A stretch of DNA of 34,250 nt from a virus: positions 1-34,250 of IMG/VR virus record IMGVR_UViG_3300025151_000146; one strand, given 5' to 3'. Below are positions 13,944 to 21,635 of this stretch, piece by piece (positions within the stretch are counted from its first letter, which is position 1; every line of letters begins with the position of its first letter). A model generated the notes under the pieces. The model had not been told where the DNA came from, made no database searches, and saw only the letters and a program-made list of their open reading frames with translations. A program made the position numbers and the translations under genes.

Positions 13944-15829
13944 GTTTAGTTAAATACATTTTTAATCCTGGAATTAATAAAGAAAATACACAATTACTAG
14001 ATGAGAATGGATGGTTCGATGGAAATTTGGTAAGATTTAGAAAAGGACTACCAGAGAAGATTGGCGGTTGGGAAAAAACAAATACTAATTCTTTTCTAGG
14101 TAAGTGTAGGTCTTTATTCCCTTGGATTGCTTTAGACGGAACTGCTTACTTAGGACTTGGAACCACTTCAAAACTATATATTTTAGAAGGAACCACATTT
14201 AATGATGTGACGCCAATCAGATCTACAACATCGGCAGGCGATGTTACCTTTAGTGCCTCCAACGGCTCATCAGAAATAACTGTTACAGATACTGCTCACG
14301 GAGCAGTTAAAGGTGATTTTGTAACTTTTAGTGGAGCATCTTCTTTGGGCGGTAATGTCATTGCCTCAGTTCTAAACCAAGAATATGAAATAGATAGTAT
14401 AGTAAATGCAAACTCTTATAAAATTACAGCTAAAGATACATCAGGTAGCACTGTCACTGCAAACGCATCCGATAGTGGGAATGGTGGCTCAAGTGTCGTT
14501 GGCGCTTATCAGATTAATGTAGGTTTAGATTTTTTTGTAGATAGTACTGGATGGGGTGCTAATCCTTGGGGTGACGGAACTTGGGGACAATCAGCAACAC
14601 TATCAGACACAAACCAATTAAGGTTATGGTCTCAAGATAATTTTGGCGAAGACTTAGTGGCTAATGTTAGAAATGGTGGCATATATCTTTGGGATGAAAC
14701 CAATGGAGTCTCTACAAGAGCAGTTAACATTACATCCTTGTCTGGTGCAAACTTAGCGCCAACTAGAGGTTTGCAAGTTATAACTTCTGAGATTGATAGA
14801 CACGTTATAGTTTTAGGAGCAGACGCCATTAATGACGCTGGTACTGCTAGAACAGGTTCTGTTGATCCTATGCTTATAGCTTTTTCGGATCAAGAGAATA
14901 TAGCTGAGTGGGAGCCAAAGATAACTAATACAGCAGGCTCACTAAGACTATCAGCAGGTTCAACTATAGTCGGTGGCATAAAATCAAGGCAAGAGATACT
15001 TATATGGACAGACACCTCTTTATATTCAATGCAATTTATAGGCGCACCTTTTACTTTTGGCATTAATTTAATAAATCAAAATGTTGGATTGATAGGTCCC
15101 AAAGCTGCTGTTACAGCGCCAGATGGTGTTTATTGGATGGCTCGTGATGGATTTTACACATACAACGGAGCAGTAAGAAGATTAGCATGTTCTGTTTTAA
15201 GTTATGTTTTAGATGACTTTAATAAGTCTCAAGGTTTTAAAACATTTGCCTTTACTAATAGAGAGTTTAATGAGGTTGGTTGGTTTTACTGTTCAAAATC
15301 AAGTCAAGAGATAGACAGATATGTTGTATATAATTACTTAGAAAAAAATTGGACGATAGGTCAATTAGAGAGACACGCATGGGTAGATGATGGTGTGTTC
15401 AAAAAACCAAGAGCTACAGGAACAACAAGTAGCACTAATTTTTTATTTACTCATGAAACAGGTGAAGATGATGATGGTAGTCCGATGGATAATGTCTTTC
15501 TAGAATCAGGTGACTTAGACCTTCAAGATGGAGAACGATTTAGTTTTCTAAGAAGAATTATACCAGATGTTAGATTTTTAGGAGACTCTGCTAATGGTGG
15601 CCAAGTTAACTTTGTAATAAAACAAAGAAACTTCCCAGGGGATAGTTTAACGACAAGCTCAACAAGTGTGATAAATAGCACTACACAACAAGCACACGTT
15701 AGATCTAGAGCAAGACAAGTTGTGTTTAGAATAGAGTCTGATGACGATGCTGATGTAGGTAATAGAACACGTTTTAAATGGAGACTAGGAGCAACTAGAC
15801 TAGACCTAACACCAGATGGCAGGAGATAA
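13940..15829 (+). CDS. Tail nozzle / packaged-DNA stabilisation protein, P22 gp10-like
   Basis: A 629-aa beta-rich protein beginning YIFNPGINKENTQLLDENGW, then FDGNLVRFRKGLPEKIGGWE, the starting pattern of P22 gp10-like nozzle proteins. Propeller-like strands follow (YLGLGTTSKLYILEG; EILIWTDTSLYSMQFIGAPF; GVYWMARDGFYTYNG), and the end RQVVFRIESDDD ... RWRLGATRLDLTPDGRR fits the same family (the exact text is FKWRLGATRLDLTPDGRR). It should form the ring below the adaptors that keeps DNA in the capsid and attaches the tail needle or fibres. A Trp-Gly insert (STGWGANPWGDGTWGQ) near residue 200 is shared with the protein at 9499. Confidence 0.85.
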   Translation: MSLVKYIFNPGINKENTQLLDENGWFDGNLVRFRKGLPEKIGGWEKTNTNSFLGKCRSLFPWIALDGTAYLGLGTTSKLYILEGTTFNDVTPIRSTTSAGDVTFSASNGSSEITVTDTAHGAVKGDFVTFSGASSLGGNVIASVLNQEYEIDSIVNANSYKITAKDTSGSTVTANASDSGNGGSSVVGAYQINVGLDFFVDSTGWGANPWGDGTWGQSATLSDTNQLRLWSQDNFGEDLVANVRNGGIYLWDETNGVSTRAVNITSLSGANLAPTRGLQVITSEIDRHVIVLGADAINDAGTARTGSVDPMLIAFSDQENIAEWEPKITNTAGSLRLSAGSTIVGGIKSRQEILIWTDTSLYSMQFIGAPFTFGINLINQNVGLIGPKAAVTAPDGVYWMARDGFYTYNGAVRRLACSVLSYVLDDFNKSQGFKTFAFTNREFNEVGWFYCSKSSQEIDRYVVYNYLEKNWTIGQLERHAWVDDGVFKKPRATGTTSSTNFLFTHETGEDDDGSPMDNVFLESGDLDLQDGERFSFLRRIIPDVRFLGDSANGGQVNFVIKQRNFPGDSLTTSSTSVINSTTQQAHVRSRARQVVFRIESDDDADVGNRTRFKWRLGATRLDLTPDGRR

Positions 15830-16137
15830 TGGCAAAATTATTAAATACCAGATTACCTTTAGCACAAGGCGATGATGTTAGTGCTGATACATTTAACAGG
15901 TTAGTACGTTTACTAGAAATAAATTTAAACGCTTTTGATCCTGTAGCAACTCTTTCCATGACCACAGAAGAGAGAGACTCTAGTAGTTTTAATAGAGGAA
16001 CTATAATATTTAACACAACAACTGAGGTTTTGCAGGTTTTTGATGGCACTGAGTTTATTGACCTAACATCCCATAGAACCTACGCTTCTGGACTTTCATC
16101 AACTTCTTCTTTGGGTTCAGTTACTGTTTCTGTATAA
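15829..16137 (+). CDS. Small fibre- or nozzle-associated protein, 102 aa
   Basis: The start shares one base with the nozzle stop. Residues 10-40 (PLAQGDDVSADTFNRLVRLL and EINLN) form a helix and residues 60-80 read like a fibre-attachment strand set (GTIIFNTTTEVLQVFDGTEF), similar to the repeated unit of phage fibre proteins in which a parameter is shown as x-VFDGTxF. It ends in ASGLSSTSSLGSVTVSV, the same module found in the proteins at 7022 and 9499. A minor tail or fibre-connector protein is the probable role. Confidence 0.65.
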   Translation: MAKLLNTRLPLAQGDDVSADTFNRLVRLLEINLNAFDPVATLSMTTEERDSSSFNRGTIIFNTTTEVLQVFDGTEFIDLTSHRTYASGLSSTSSLGSVTVSV

Positions 16138-16158
16138 ATTGATGTAAAATAAAATATT

Positions 16159-16353
16159 ATGGCAGCAAGAAAACCAAAAGCTAAAAAAAAGTCTTCTAGC
16201 AAAAGTCCAAAGCCTACAAACCCAGCTTTGTATGCAAGGGTAAAGGCAGAAGCAAAACGAAAATTTAAGGTATATCCTAGCGCTTACGCAAACGCTTGGT
16301 TAGTTAGAACGTATAAAAAACGTGGTGGCGGTTATAGAGGTAAGAAACCTTAA
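16159..16353 (+). CDS. Lysine-rich small protein, DUF5872-like, 64 aa
   Basis: Nearly a third of residues are Lys/Arg. The C-terminal half, KFKVYPSAYANAWLVRTYKKRGGGYRG, is a pattern I recall from a widespread basic viral protein family possibly labelled DUF5872 (unverified). The N-terminal half is a low-complexity Lys/Ser/Pro tail like a histone tail. There is no clear ribosome-binding site before ATG 16159; the upstream gap is only 21 nt and very AT-rich. It opens a run of three basic genes. Confidence 0.75.
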   Translation: MAARKPKAKKKSSSKSPKPTNPALYARVKAEAKRKFKVYPSAYANAWLVRTYKKRGGGYRGKKP

Positions 16354-16358
16354 ATGAA

Positions 16359-16649
16359 GTGAGTCGAAAAAAAAGAGACCCTAAAGTAGGAACAGGGAAA
16401 AAACCAAAAGGTAGTGGTCGAAGACTATATACTGATGAAAACCCTAAAGATACTGTTAGAATAAAGTTTGCTACTCCATCTGATGCTAGAGCTACTGTAG
16501 CTAAAGTTAAAAGAATTAAAAAACCTTTTGCTAGAAAGATACAAATTTTAACTGTCGGTGAGCAAAGAGCTAAAGTTATGGGTAAAAAATTAGTAGCAAG
16601 TATTTTTAAAAAAGGTAAAGAGTCTATAAGAAAAACAAGGAAAAAGTAA
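16359..16649 (+). CDS. Lysine/arginine-rich small protein, 96 aa
   Basis: Uses GTG 16359 (GTGAGTCG, reading SRKKRDPKVGTGKKPKGSGRR), since the nearby ATG 16354 is out of frame and stops after two codons. The body TVRIKFATPSDARATVAKVK, RIKKPFARKIQILTVGEQRA and KVMGKKLVASIFKKG alternates strand and helix and looks folded, unlike its protamine-like neighbours. The terminus is again basic. I recall near-identical small proteins in marine phage contigs without known role. Structural or DNA-binding function is inference from charge and context. Confidence 0.7.
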   Translation: MSRKKRDPKVGTGKKPKGSGRRLYTDENPKDTVRIKFATPSDARATVAKVKRIKKPFARKIQILTVGEQRAKVMGKKLVASIFKKGKESIRKTRKK

Positions 16650-16990
16650 TGTCATTAACAGAGTGGTTTGGTAAAGGTAAGAAAGGTGATTGGGTAGATA
16701 TAGGCGCTCCTAAAAAGGATGGCAAGTTTCAAGCCTGTGGTCGTAAGTCTGCTAAAAGTTCTAAAAGAAAATACCCTAAGTGTGTGCCAAGATCTAAAGC
16801 TAAATCTATGACACCAGCACAAATAAAAAGTGCTGTTAGAAGAAAAAGAGCTAAAGCTCAAGGTGTGGGTGGTAAACCAACTAATGTAAAAACTATTCTT
16901 AAGAAAAGAGATGGCGGTATGATTGGTAAGTTGCACAGAGGTTGTGGCGCTGTTATGTCAGATCGTAGAAAAAGAACTACATATTCATGA
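16649..16990 (+). CDS. Lysine-rich protein, DUF6321-like, 113 aa
   Basis: Starts on the last base of the preceding stop. The beginning MSLTEWFGKGKKGDWVDIGA, then KKDGKFQACGRKSA, RKYPKCVPRSKAKSMTPAQI and GGKPTNVKTILKKRDGGMIG, with four cysteines, are those of a basic viral protein family related to the 6055 product (both carry Lys-rich text with a K-x-C-x-x motif and GGKP/NPGSK turns). The amount of Lys/Arg suggests DNA contact in the virion. It overlaps the holin start by 4 bases. Confidence 0.75.
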   Translation: MSLTEWFGKGKKGDWVDIGAPKKDGKFQACGRKSAKSSKRKYPKCVPRSKAKSMTPAQIKSAVRRKRAKAQGVGGKPTNVKTILKKRDGGMIGKLHRGCGAVMSDRRKRTTYS

Positions 16991-17382
16991 TAGATTTAAA
17001 CAGTTTAATAAGTCCTATAGAAAAAATATTAGGCAAATTTATAGCTGATAAAGACCTTAGAACCAAACTAGAATATGAACTCAAGTCCGAAATTCACAAA
17101 GCTAATCTTGCGCAGTTGGAAGTCAACAAAGCGGAAGCTGCTCATAAAAGTATATTTGTTGCTGGTTGGCGCCCTTTTATCGGTTGGGTGTGTGGTTTTG
17201 CTCTTCTTTGGCATTTTATTTTAAATCCACTTTTATATACTGTTTTGAGTTTATTCGGTTATAATGAAATAAATTTACCCGAATTTGATTTCGCACAACT
17301 GTCCACCATTTTAATGGGGATGCTCGGCCTTGGCGGCCTTAGAACATTTGAAAAAACAAAAGGAGTTTCCAGAGAGAAATGA
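16987..17382 (+). CDS. Holin, GTA-type 3TM family
   Basis: A 131-aa protein with a helical N-terminus and conserved text AGWRPFIGWVCGFALLWHFI, LNPLLYTVLSLFG and LPEFDFAQLSTILMGMLGLG followed by GLRTFEKTKGV, which I recognise as the three-helix holin family of gene transfer agents and marine phages (3TM holin). It would permeabilise the inner membrane at the end of infection. Starts by a 4-base overlap with the previous gene and ends with a 4-base overlap with the first internal protein, so it is transcribed with late genes. No endolysin follows. Confidence 0.85.
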   Translation: MIDLNSLISPIEKILGKFIADKDLRTKLEYELKSEIHKANLAQLEVNKAEAAHKSIFVAGWRPFIGWVCGFALLWHFILNPLLYTVLSLFGYNEINLPEFDFAQLSTILMGMLGLGGLRTFEKTKGVSREK

Positions 17383-18773
17383 AAGATTTATCAAAAGCAA
17401 ATAAAGGTTTACAAAAACTAGCAAAAGAAGAACCAGCATTAGTAGAAGAAAGGTTTGGCTATGATGTGCCAGGCTTTGCTGATGGTGCAGATCCTCAAGG
17501 CATTCAAGCTCAAAGTATAGAACAGCTAATGCAACTTCAAAAAATGATTCAAAAAAATCAAAATGCTGAAGATATGTCTAGAAAAGATTTAATGAAAATG
17601 ATAGCGAGAGGTGGCGTAGCTGATTTAATGGAAGAGCCACAAAAAATGTTTTTAGGAGGTTTATTAAAAAAAGTTGGAGGTAAGGTTTTTGATGACATCT
17701 TAGGCATTGATCCAAGTGGTAAGGGCTTGGTTGGAAGTATAAAAGATAATCCAAGAACTGCTGCACTTTTAGGAGGTTTATTAATACCTGGTGCTGGTTC
17801 AGCTTTAAGTGGTGCTTTGGGAGGCACTGGAACAGCTATAGGAAATGTCGGTAGCAATATACTTGGTAGGCTTGGAAATCTTGGTAGTGCTATAAGTTCT
17901 GGTTTAGGAACTGTAGGTGAGTTTATTTTACCTGGTGCTGATAAAATTGGTCTTTTTGGAAATATTAGTAATCTTTTAGGAGGAGGTATAGGTAATTTAT
18001 TTGCACCTAGTGCTGAAGGGCAAAGAAATATTTTAGGCGACATCTTGCGTGGCGGTTTAACTGGAGGCGGTCCAGGGGCTTTACTAGGAGGTCTTGGCGC
18101 TTTTGACTCAGACTTAGGAAGATTAGGTTTAAATTTTTTAGCACAAAGACAACAAGATAAAAGAATCAGAGATCAACAAAGACAGTTTGCTGAAATGTTT
18201 GGCAACATGTTTGGCGGAGGTCAAGGCGGAATGCCAGGAATGGGTGGTATGCCTGGAATGGGTGGTATGCCAGGGATGGGTCAAGGCACACAGTTTAATC
18301 CTTTCTCTATGTATGGTGCTACAACTCCTGGACAGTCTATTAACATAGACCCTCAAATGGCTAACCCACCAGCTTATATGTATTACCCAAGCGAAGTAGA
18401 AAAACTATATGCTCAATCTAGAGGTGTACCTTTTAGTCCTTTAGTAGCACCACCACAAGAAGCTTTATTTGATATTCAAGCAAGAAGAATACCTGGACAA
18501 CTTTACGCTGCTGATGGCACAGGCGAACAAGGTGTTGATGTTAGCAAGTTCCCAGAAAGAGATAAATTAATAACTGGTCCAGGTGGTGAAAAAGGAGACG
18601 AGATACCAGCGATGTTATCTGACGGAGAATTTGTAACCAATGCAGCAGCAGTTAGAGGTATAGGGTTAATGATGGGAGCAGACCCAAACGACATGTATGA
18701 ACAAAGAATGATGGGTGCAAAACAATTGTATGATCAACAAAAAATGAGTGAAGGTTTGGGGAGTATGGTTTAA
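17379..18773 (+). CDS. Probable internal virion (ejection) protein, Gly-rich, 464 aa
   Basis: Domains in order: a helical N-terminus with PALVEERFGYDVPGFADGADP; a Gly/Leu-rich hydrophobic body (90-240) with many LGGLL and GNLGS repeats that could insert in membranes; a Gly/Met repeat (MPGMGG three times, about 284-301); and a C-terminal domain with GGEKGDEIPAML followed by SDGEFV and the ending of a helical motif. The SDGEFV module is one I associate with internal or tail-length proteins of marine phages. Position directly before three other large proteins, after the nozzle, matches T7/P22-like ejection clusters. Confidence 0.65.
   Translation: MKDLSKANKGLQKLAKEEPALVEERFGYDVPGFADGADPQGIQAQSIEQLMQLQKMIQKNQNAEDMSRKDLMKMIARGGVADLMEEPQKMFLGGLLKKVGGKVFDDILGIDPSGKGLVGSIKDNPRTAALLGGLLIPGAGSALSGALGGTGTAIGNVGSNILGRLGNLGSAISSGLGTVGEFILPGADKIGLFGNISNLLGGGIGNLFAPSAEGQRNILGDILRGGLTGGGPGALLGGLGAFDSDLGRLGLNFLAQRQQDKRIRDQQRQFAEMFGNMFGGGQGGMPGMGGMPGMGGMPGMGQGTQFNPFSMYGATTPGQSINIDPQMANPPAYMYYPSEVEKLYAQSRGVPFSPLVAPPQEALFDIQARRIPGQLYAADGTGEQGVDVSKFPERDKLITGPGGEKGDEIPAMLSDGEFVTNAAAVRGIGLMMGADPNDMYEQRMMGAKQLYDQQKMSEGLGSMV
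18228..18281 (+). repeat. Three tandem 18-bp repeats (GMPGMG units)
   Basis: Three 18-bp units starting at 18228, 18246 and 18264 encode GMPGMG each with small third-base changes. The same PGMG word closes the proline-rich gene at the start of the window. Silent changes between units indicate an old or selected repeat. Confidence 0.9.
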
Positions 18774-20041
18774 TGAGTATATTTGATTTCTTACAAAGCA
18801 AAACTAAATTAGGGCCACCTGCTCAAGTATTGACTTTGCCACAAACAAGTTTTCAACAAATATCTCCATATATAGAAGATTACAGTAGAAGAATATTAGC
18901 TTCATACTTTGGCGTGCCTGGTGAGTCACCTGGTATGATAGGCCAAAGATTAGATGTTCCAATAGAACAAACTGCTGGACTAACACCTTTACAATTACAA
19001 TCTAGAGCCTTAACTCAAGGTTTAGGTGGATTTAGACCATATTTAGGCGAGGCAGAAAGACTTTTTGGCAAAAGAGAAGCTATAACAGATACAGCTTTAC
19101 AAGCTTTACCATTTGCTGGTAGGGCTATGGGCAGAGGGTTAGGCACTTTATCTAGAGCAGAAATGAGTGGACTTGGTTCTTTAGGGCTTTTTGATCCACA
19201 AAGTTCTAGAGCATTCTTTAATCCTTTTGAAGAAGATGTAGTTCAACAAACCTTACAAGATGTTAGTGAAGGCTTATCAAAAGCCAGTATTGGTGCAGGT
19301 GACAGAGCTATATCTCGTGGTGCTTTCGGTGGCTCTAGGGCAAGGTTAGGACAAGAAGAATTAGCTAGACAAGCTGCTAGAGGGGCAACAGAAAGAATCG
19401 GAGCTTTGAGAAGTTCTGGATTTGCTGATGCTCAAAGACAAGCTATGAGCGCTTTTGAAAACGCTAGAAGAGCGCAACAAGGATTAGCTTCTTTACAAGC
19501 TGGTATAGGCGCTCAACAAGCAGGCATTGGTCAACAGATAGCAGGGTTGGGTCAAACTGCCGCAGGGCTAGGCGGTCAGTTTGGGCAAATAGGTTCTGGG
19601 TTTGCAGGTCTAGGACAACAAGGTCAAAATCAATTAGCTAACCAAATTAATTTAATGAATCAGCTTGGCGGTCAAGGACAAGCAACTCAACAAGCAGCAT
19701 TAAGCAGACAGTTTGGCGCAGCTCAAAGAATGGCTGATATGCCATTCCAAAGACTAATGAGAGGACAACAGTTATTAACAGGTATGCCGTTTGGACAATT
19801 TGGTGGCGGTACTCAAGCAACTGGTTATCAAAGAGAGGCTTTTCAACAACCTAGTGGAATTGTTCAAGGCATAGGTACTTTGGGTGGGCTTAACACATTA
19901 TTTCCACAAATAGGAACTGGTATTGGTAACTTTCTAGGCGGTTTATTTGGAAACCAACAATCTGGAGGACAGACACCTCCTGTAGGCACTAATGTTGTAG
20001 GTGGACCACAACCACCAAACATAGGAGGATCTTACGCATAA
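18773..20041 (+). CDS. Probable internal virion (ejection) protein, Gln/Gly-rich, 422 aa
   Basis: Starts on the last base of the preceding stop. Residues 20-50 look like a helical anchor (SFQQISPYIEDYSRRILASY). A central helical region follows (GAGDRAISRGAFGGSRARLG and QEELARQAARGATER). Residues 230-300 hold a run of hexad/heptad-like words (QAGIGAQQAGIGQQ, IAGLGQTAAGLGGQ), a Gln/Gly-rich repeat fit for extended or amyloid-like packing. The protein ends in Pro/Gly-rich text. I consider it a member of an ejected internal protein set; no enzymatic motif is visible. Confidence 0.6.
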   Translation: MSIFDFLQSKTKLGPPAQVLTLPQTSFQQISPYIEDYSRRILASYFGVPGESPGMIGQRLDVPIEQTAGLTPLQLQSRALTQGLGGFRPYLGEAERLFGKREAITDTALQALPFAGRAMGRGLGTLSRAEMSGLGSLGLFDPQSSRAFFNPFEEDVVQQTLQDVSEGLSKASIGAGDRAISRGAFGGSRARLGQEELARQAARGATERIGALRSSGFADAQRQAMSAFENARRAQQGLASLQAGIGAQQAGIGQQIAGLGQTAAGLGGQFGQIGSGFAGLGQQGQNQLANQINLMNQLGGQGQATQQAALSRQFGAAQRMADMPFQRLMRGQQLLTGMPFGQFGGGTQATGYQREAFQQPSGIVQGIGTLGGLNTLFPQIGTGIGNFLGGLFGNQQSGGQTPPVGTNVVGGPQPPNIGGSYA

Positions 20042-21633
20042 TGAATGGCATAGCAGATTTTTTTAATTTTACAAAAGACGTTGGTCAAAACTTTTATCAA
20101 AATGTTTTAGCAGATCCTTCAACTTACAGTTTCCAAAAAAATCCAGATGAATTTAATTTAAGAGATGTTACAGATATTATTTTTGACCCAGATGATCCTA
20201 TAGATAAAGCATCATTAGCACTTCTTGCTTTCCCCCCTGCTTTTGGTGCGGCAAGAATTGGTCAAACTCTTAGAAAGGGTGGTAAATTAACCTCTGCTCT
20301 GAAGTCTGGAATAGCTGATCCTAATATAGGTCAAAGAGTGGGAGCTTTTATTGGCTATCCATTTTTAGCAGACGAAGCAAGCGCCATGACTAGAGGCATA
20401 GGTTTAAGAGGAGATGAATACTCAGGGATATTGTCTAAAGACACCTTAGATACGATTAGCCAATTAGGTGAAGAATATATGGATGACCCAGAGCTAGTAA
20501 ACGCCATTCTTGCAGCAGAGCTAACTGGTAAAGATTTCACAGAATATCTAAGCGATAATAAAAAAGAAATGTTGGGATTAAAAAATGGTGGCATAGCTAG
20601 TTTTAAAAAAGGTGGTAAAGTGATAAGTAGTTTAGGCGATATACTAGATAAAATTAGAAAATCTAAAAAAACAAAAAAAACAGACCCAAAACCAAAAGTA
20701 GAACCAAAAACACCAGAATTTAAAATGCCGACCAAAGAGGAAATCAAAGGTCTTGATATTAAAGTAGACCTTAAGAAAAATAAAATTTTTTCTAAGGATG
20801 GAAAATCTTTTCCTATTAACAGCACGCAAGGTAGAACAATTTTAGAAAATGCTAAACTAAGACGTCAACAAGCCTTGAAAGGACCTATTGAAAGAGGCAT
20901 AGAGAGTGGTATATCGGGAGTTGGAAATATTGCCTCTCGTGGTGGCAAATTTATAGGGCCAAGAATTGCAGCTAATCCAGTAACGTCTGGTCTTCTTGGA
21001 GGAGCAGGTGCTGCTGCCATAATAGCAAGTTTACTATCTGGTGATGATGAAGATAAAGACGATGATGATGATCCACCACCGCCACCACCAATACCAGAGC
21101 CAGAGCCAGAAGTAACACAACCTCAACTTAATGCTTTTCAGCGTTATCAAAAATTATTATCAGAAAATCCAGACTTTGCTCGTGCGCAGTTAGCAGGATT
21201 TATGAACATGATGAAACCACAAGCAGGCATAGTCCCAATCAGCGCACCAGTTGCTTTTGTTGAAGGCATGTTAGGGGAAGAGGACAGGCAAAGAAAAGGT
21301 ACGCCAGCAGAAATAAAAACATTACAGTTCTTGCAAGCTAATCCAGATTTAGCAGAATTTTCTAAATCTTTGGGGGGTTCAAAAGCAGGATCAGCTGATG
21401 CTTTGAAATTAGCAGGAAGTGGAGAATTTGCAGTTCTTGTTAAAAAAGCTCTTGGATTTGAAACTGGTGATGCTGGCGATTTTGATGTTTTAGTATCAGG
21501 ACAGCAAGACCCTATGTTGTTCCTTAACTTAGCTATCCTTGCACAGAATGATCCAAGCGCTCTTGCTAAAGAATTAAGAAGAGAAGACGCTCAAGGAAAT
21601 CCTATATATAGTTTAAAAAAGAAGGATGATTAA
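20041..21633 (+). CDS. Probable internal virion protein with acidic/proline hinge, 530 aa
   Basis: Starts on the last base of the upstream stop. Segments in order: 1-160 helical (DPSTYSFQKNPDEFNLRDVT); 181-200 GLKNGGIASFKKGGKVISSL; a Lys/Pro-rich linker (SKKTKKTDPKPKVEPKTPEF); a Gly-rich hydrophobic helix around 310-330 (AANPVTSGLLGGAGAAAIIA); an Asp run then Pro run and EPEPEP hinge; and a C-terminal helical domain from about 360. The charged hinge next to a transmembrane-like helix is suited to a protein that must unfold through the tail. No lytic domain is visible. Confidence 0.6.
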   Translation: MNGIADFFNFTKDVGQNFYQNVLADPSTYSFQKNPDEFNLRDVTDIIFDPDDPIDKASLALLAFPPAFGAARIGQTLRKGGKLTSALKSGIADPNIGQRVGAFIGYPFLADEASAMTRGIGLRGDEYSGILSKDTLDTISQLGEEYMDDPELVNAILAAELTGKDFTEYLSDNKKEMLGLKNGGIASFKKGGKVISSLGDILDKIRKSKKTKKTDPKPKVEPKTPEFKMPTKEEIKGLDIKVDLKKNKIFSKDGKSFPINSTQGRTILENAKLRRQQALKGPIERGIESGISGVGNIASRGGKFIGPRIAANPVTSGLLGGAGAAAIIASLLSGDDEDKDDDDDPPPPPPIPEPEPEVTQPQLNAFQRYQKLLSENPDFARAQLAGFMNMMKPQAGIVPISAPVAFVEGMLGEEDRQRKGTPAEIKTLQFLQANPDLAEFSKSLGGSKAGSADALKLAGSGEFAVLVKKALGFETGDAGDFDVLVSGQQDPMLFLNLAILAQNDPSALAKELRREDAQGNPIYSLKKKDD

Positions 21634-21635
21634 TA

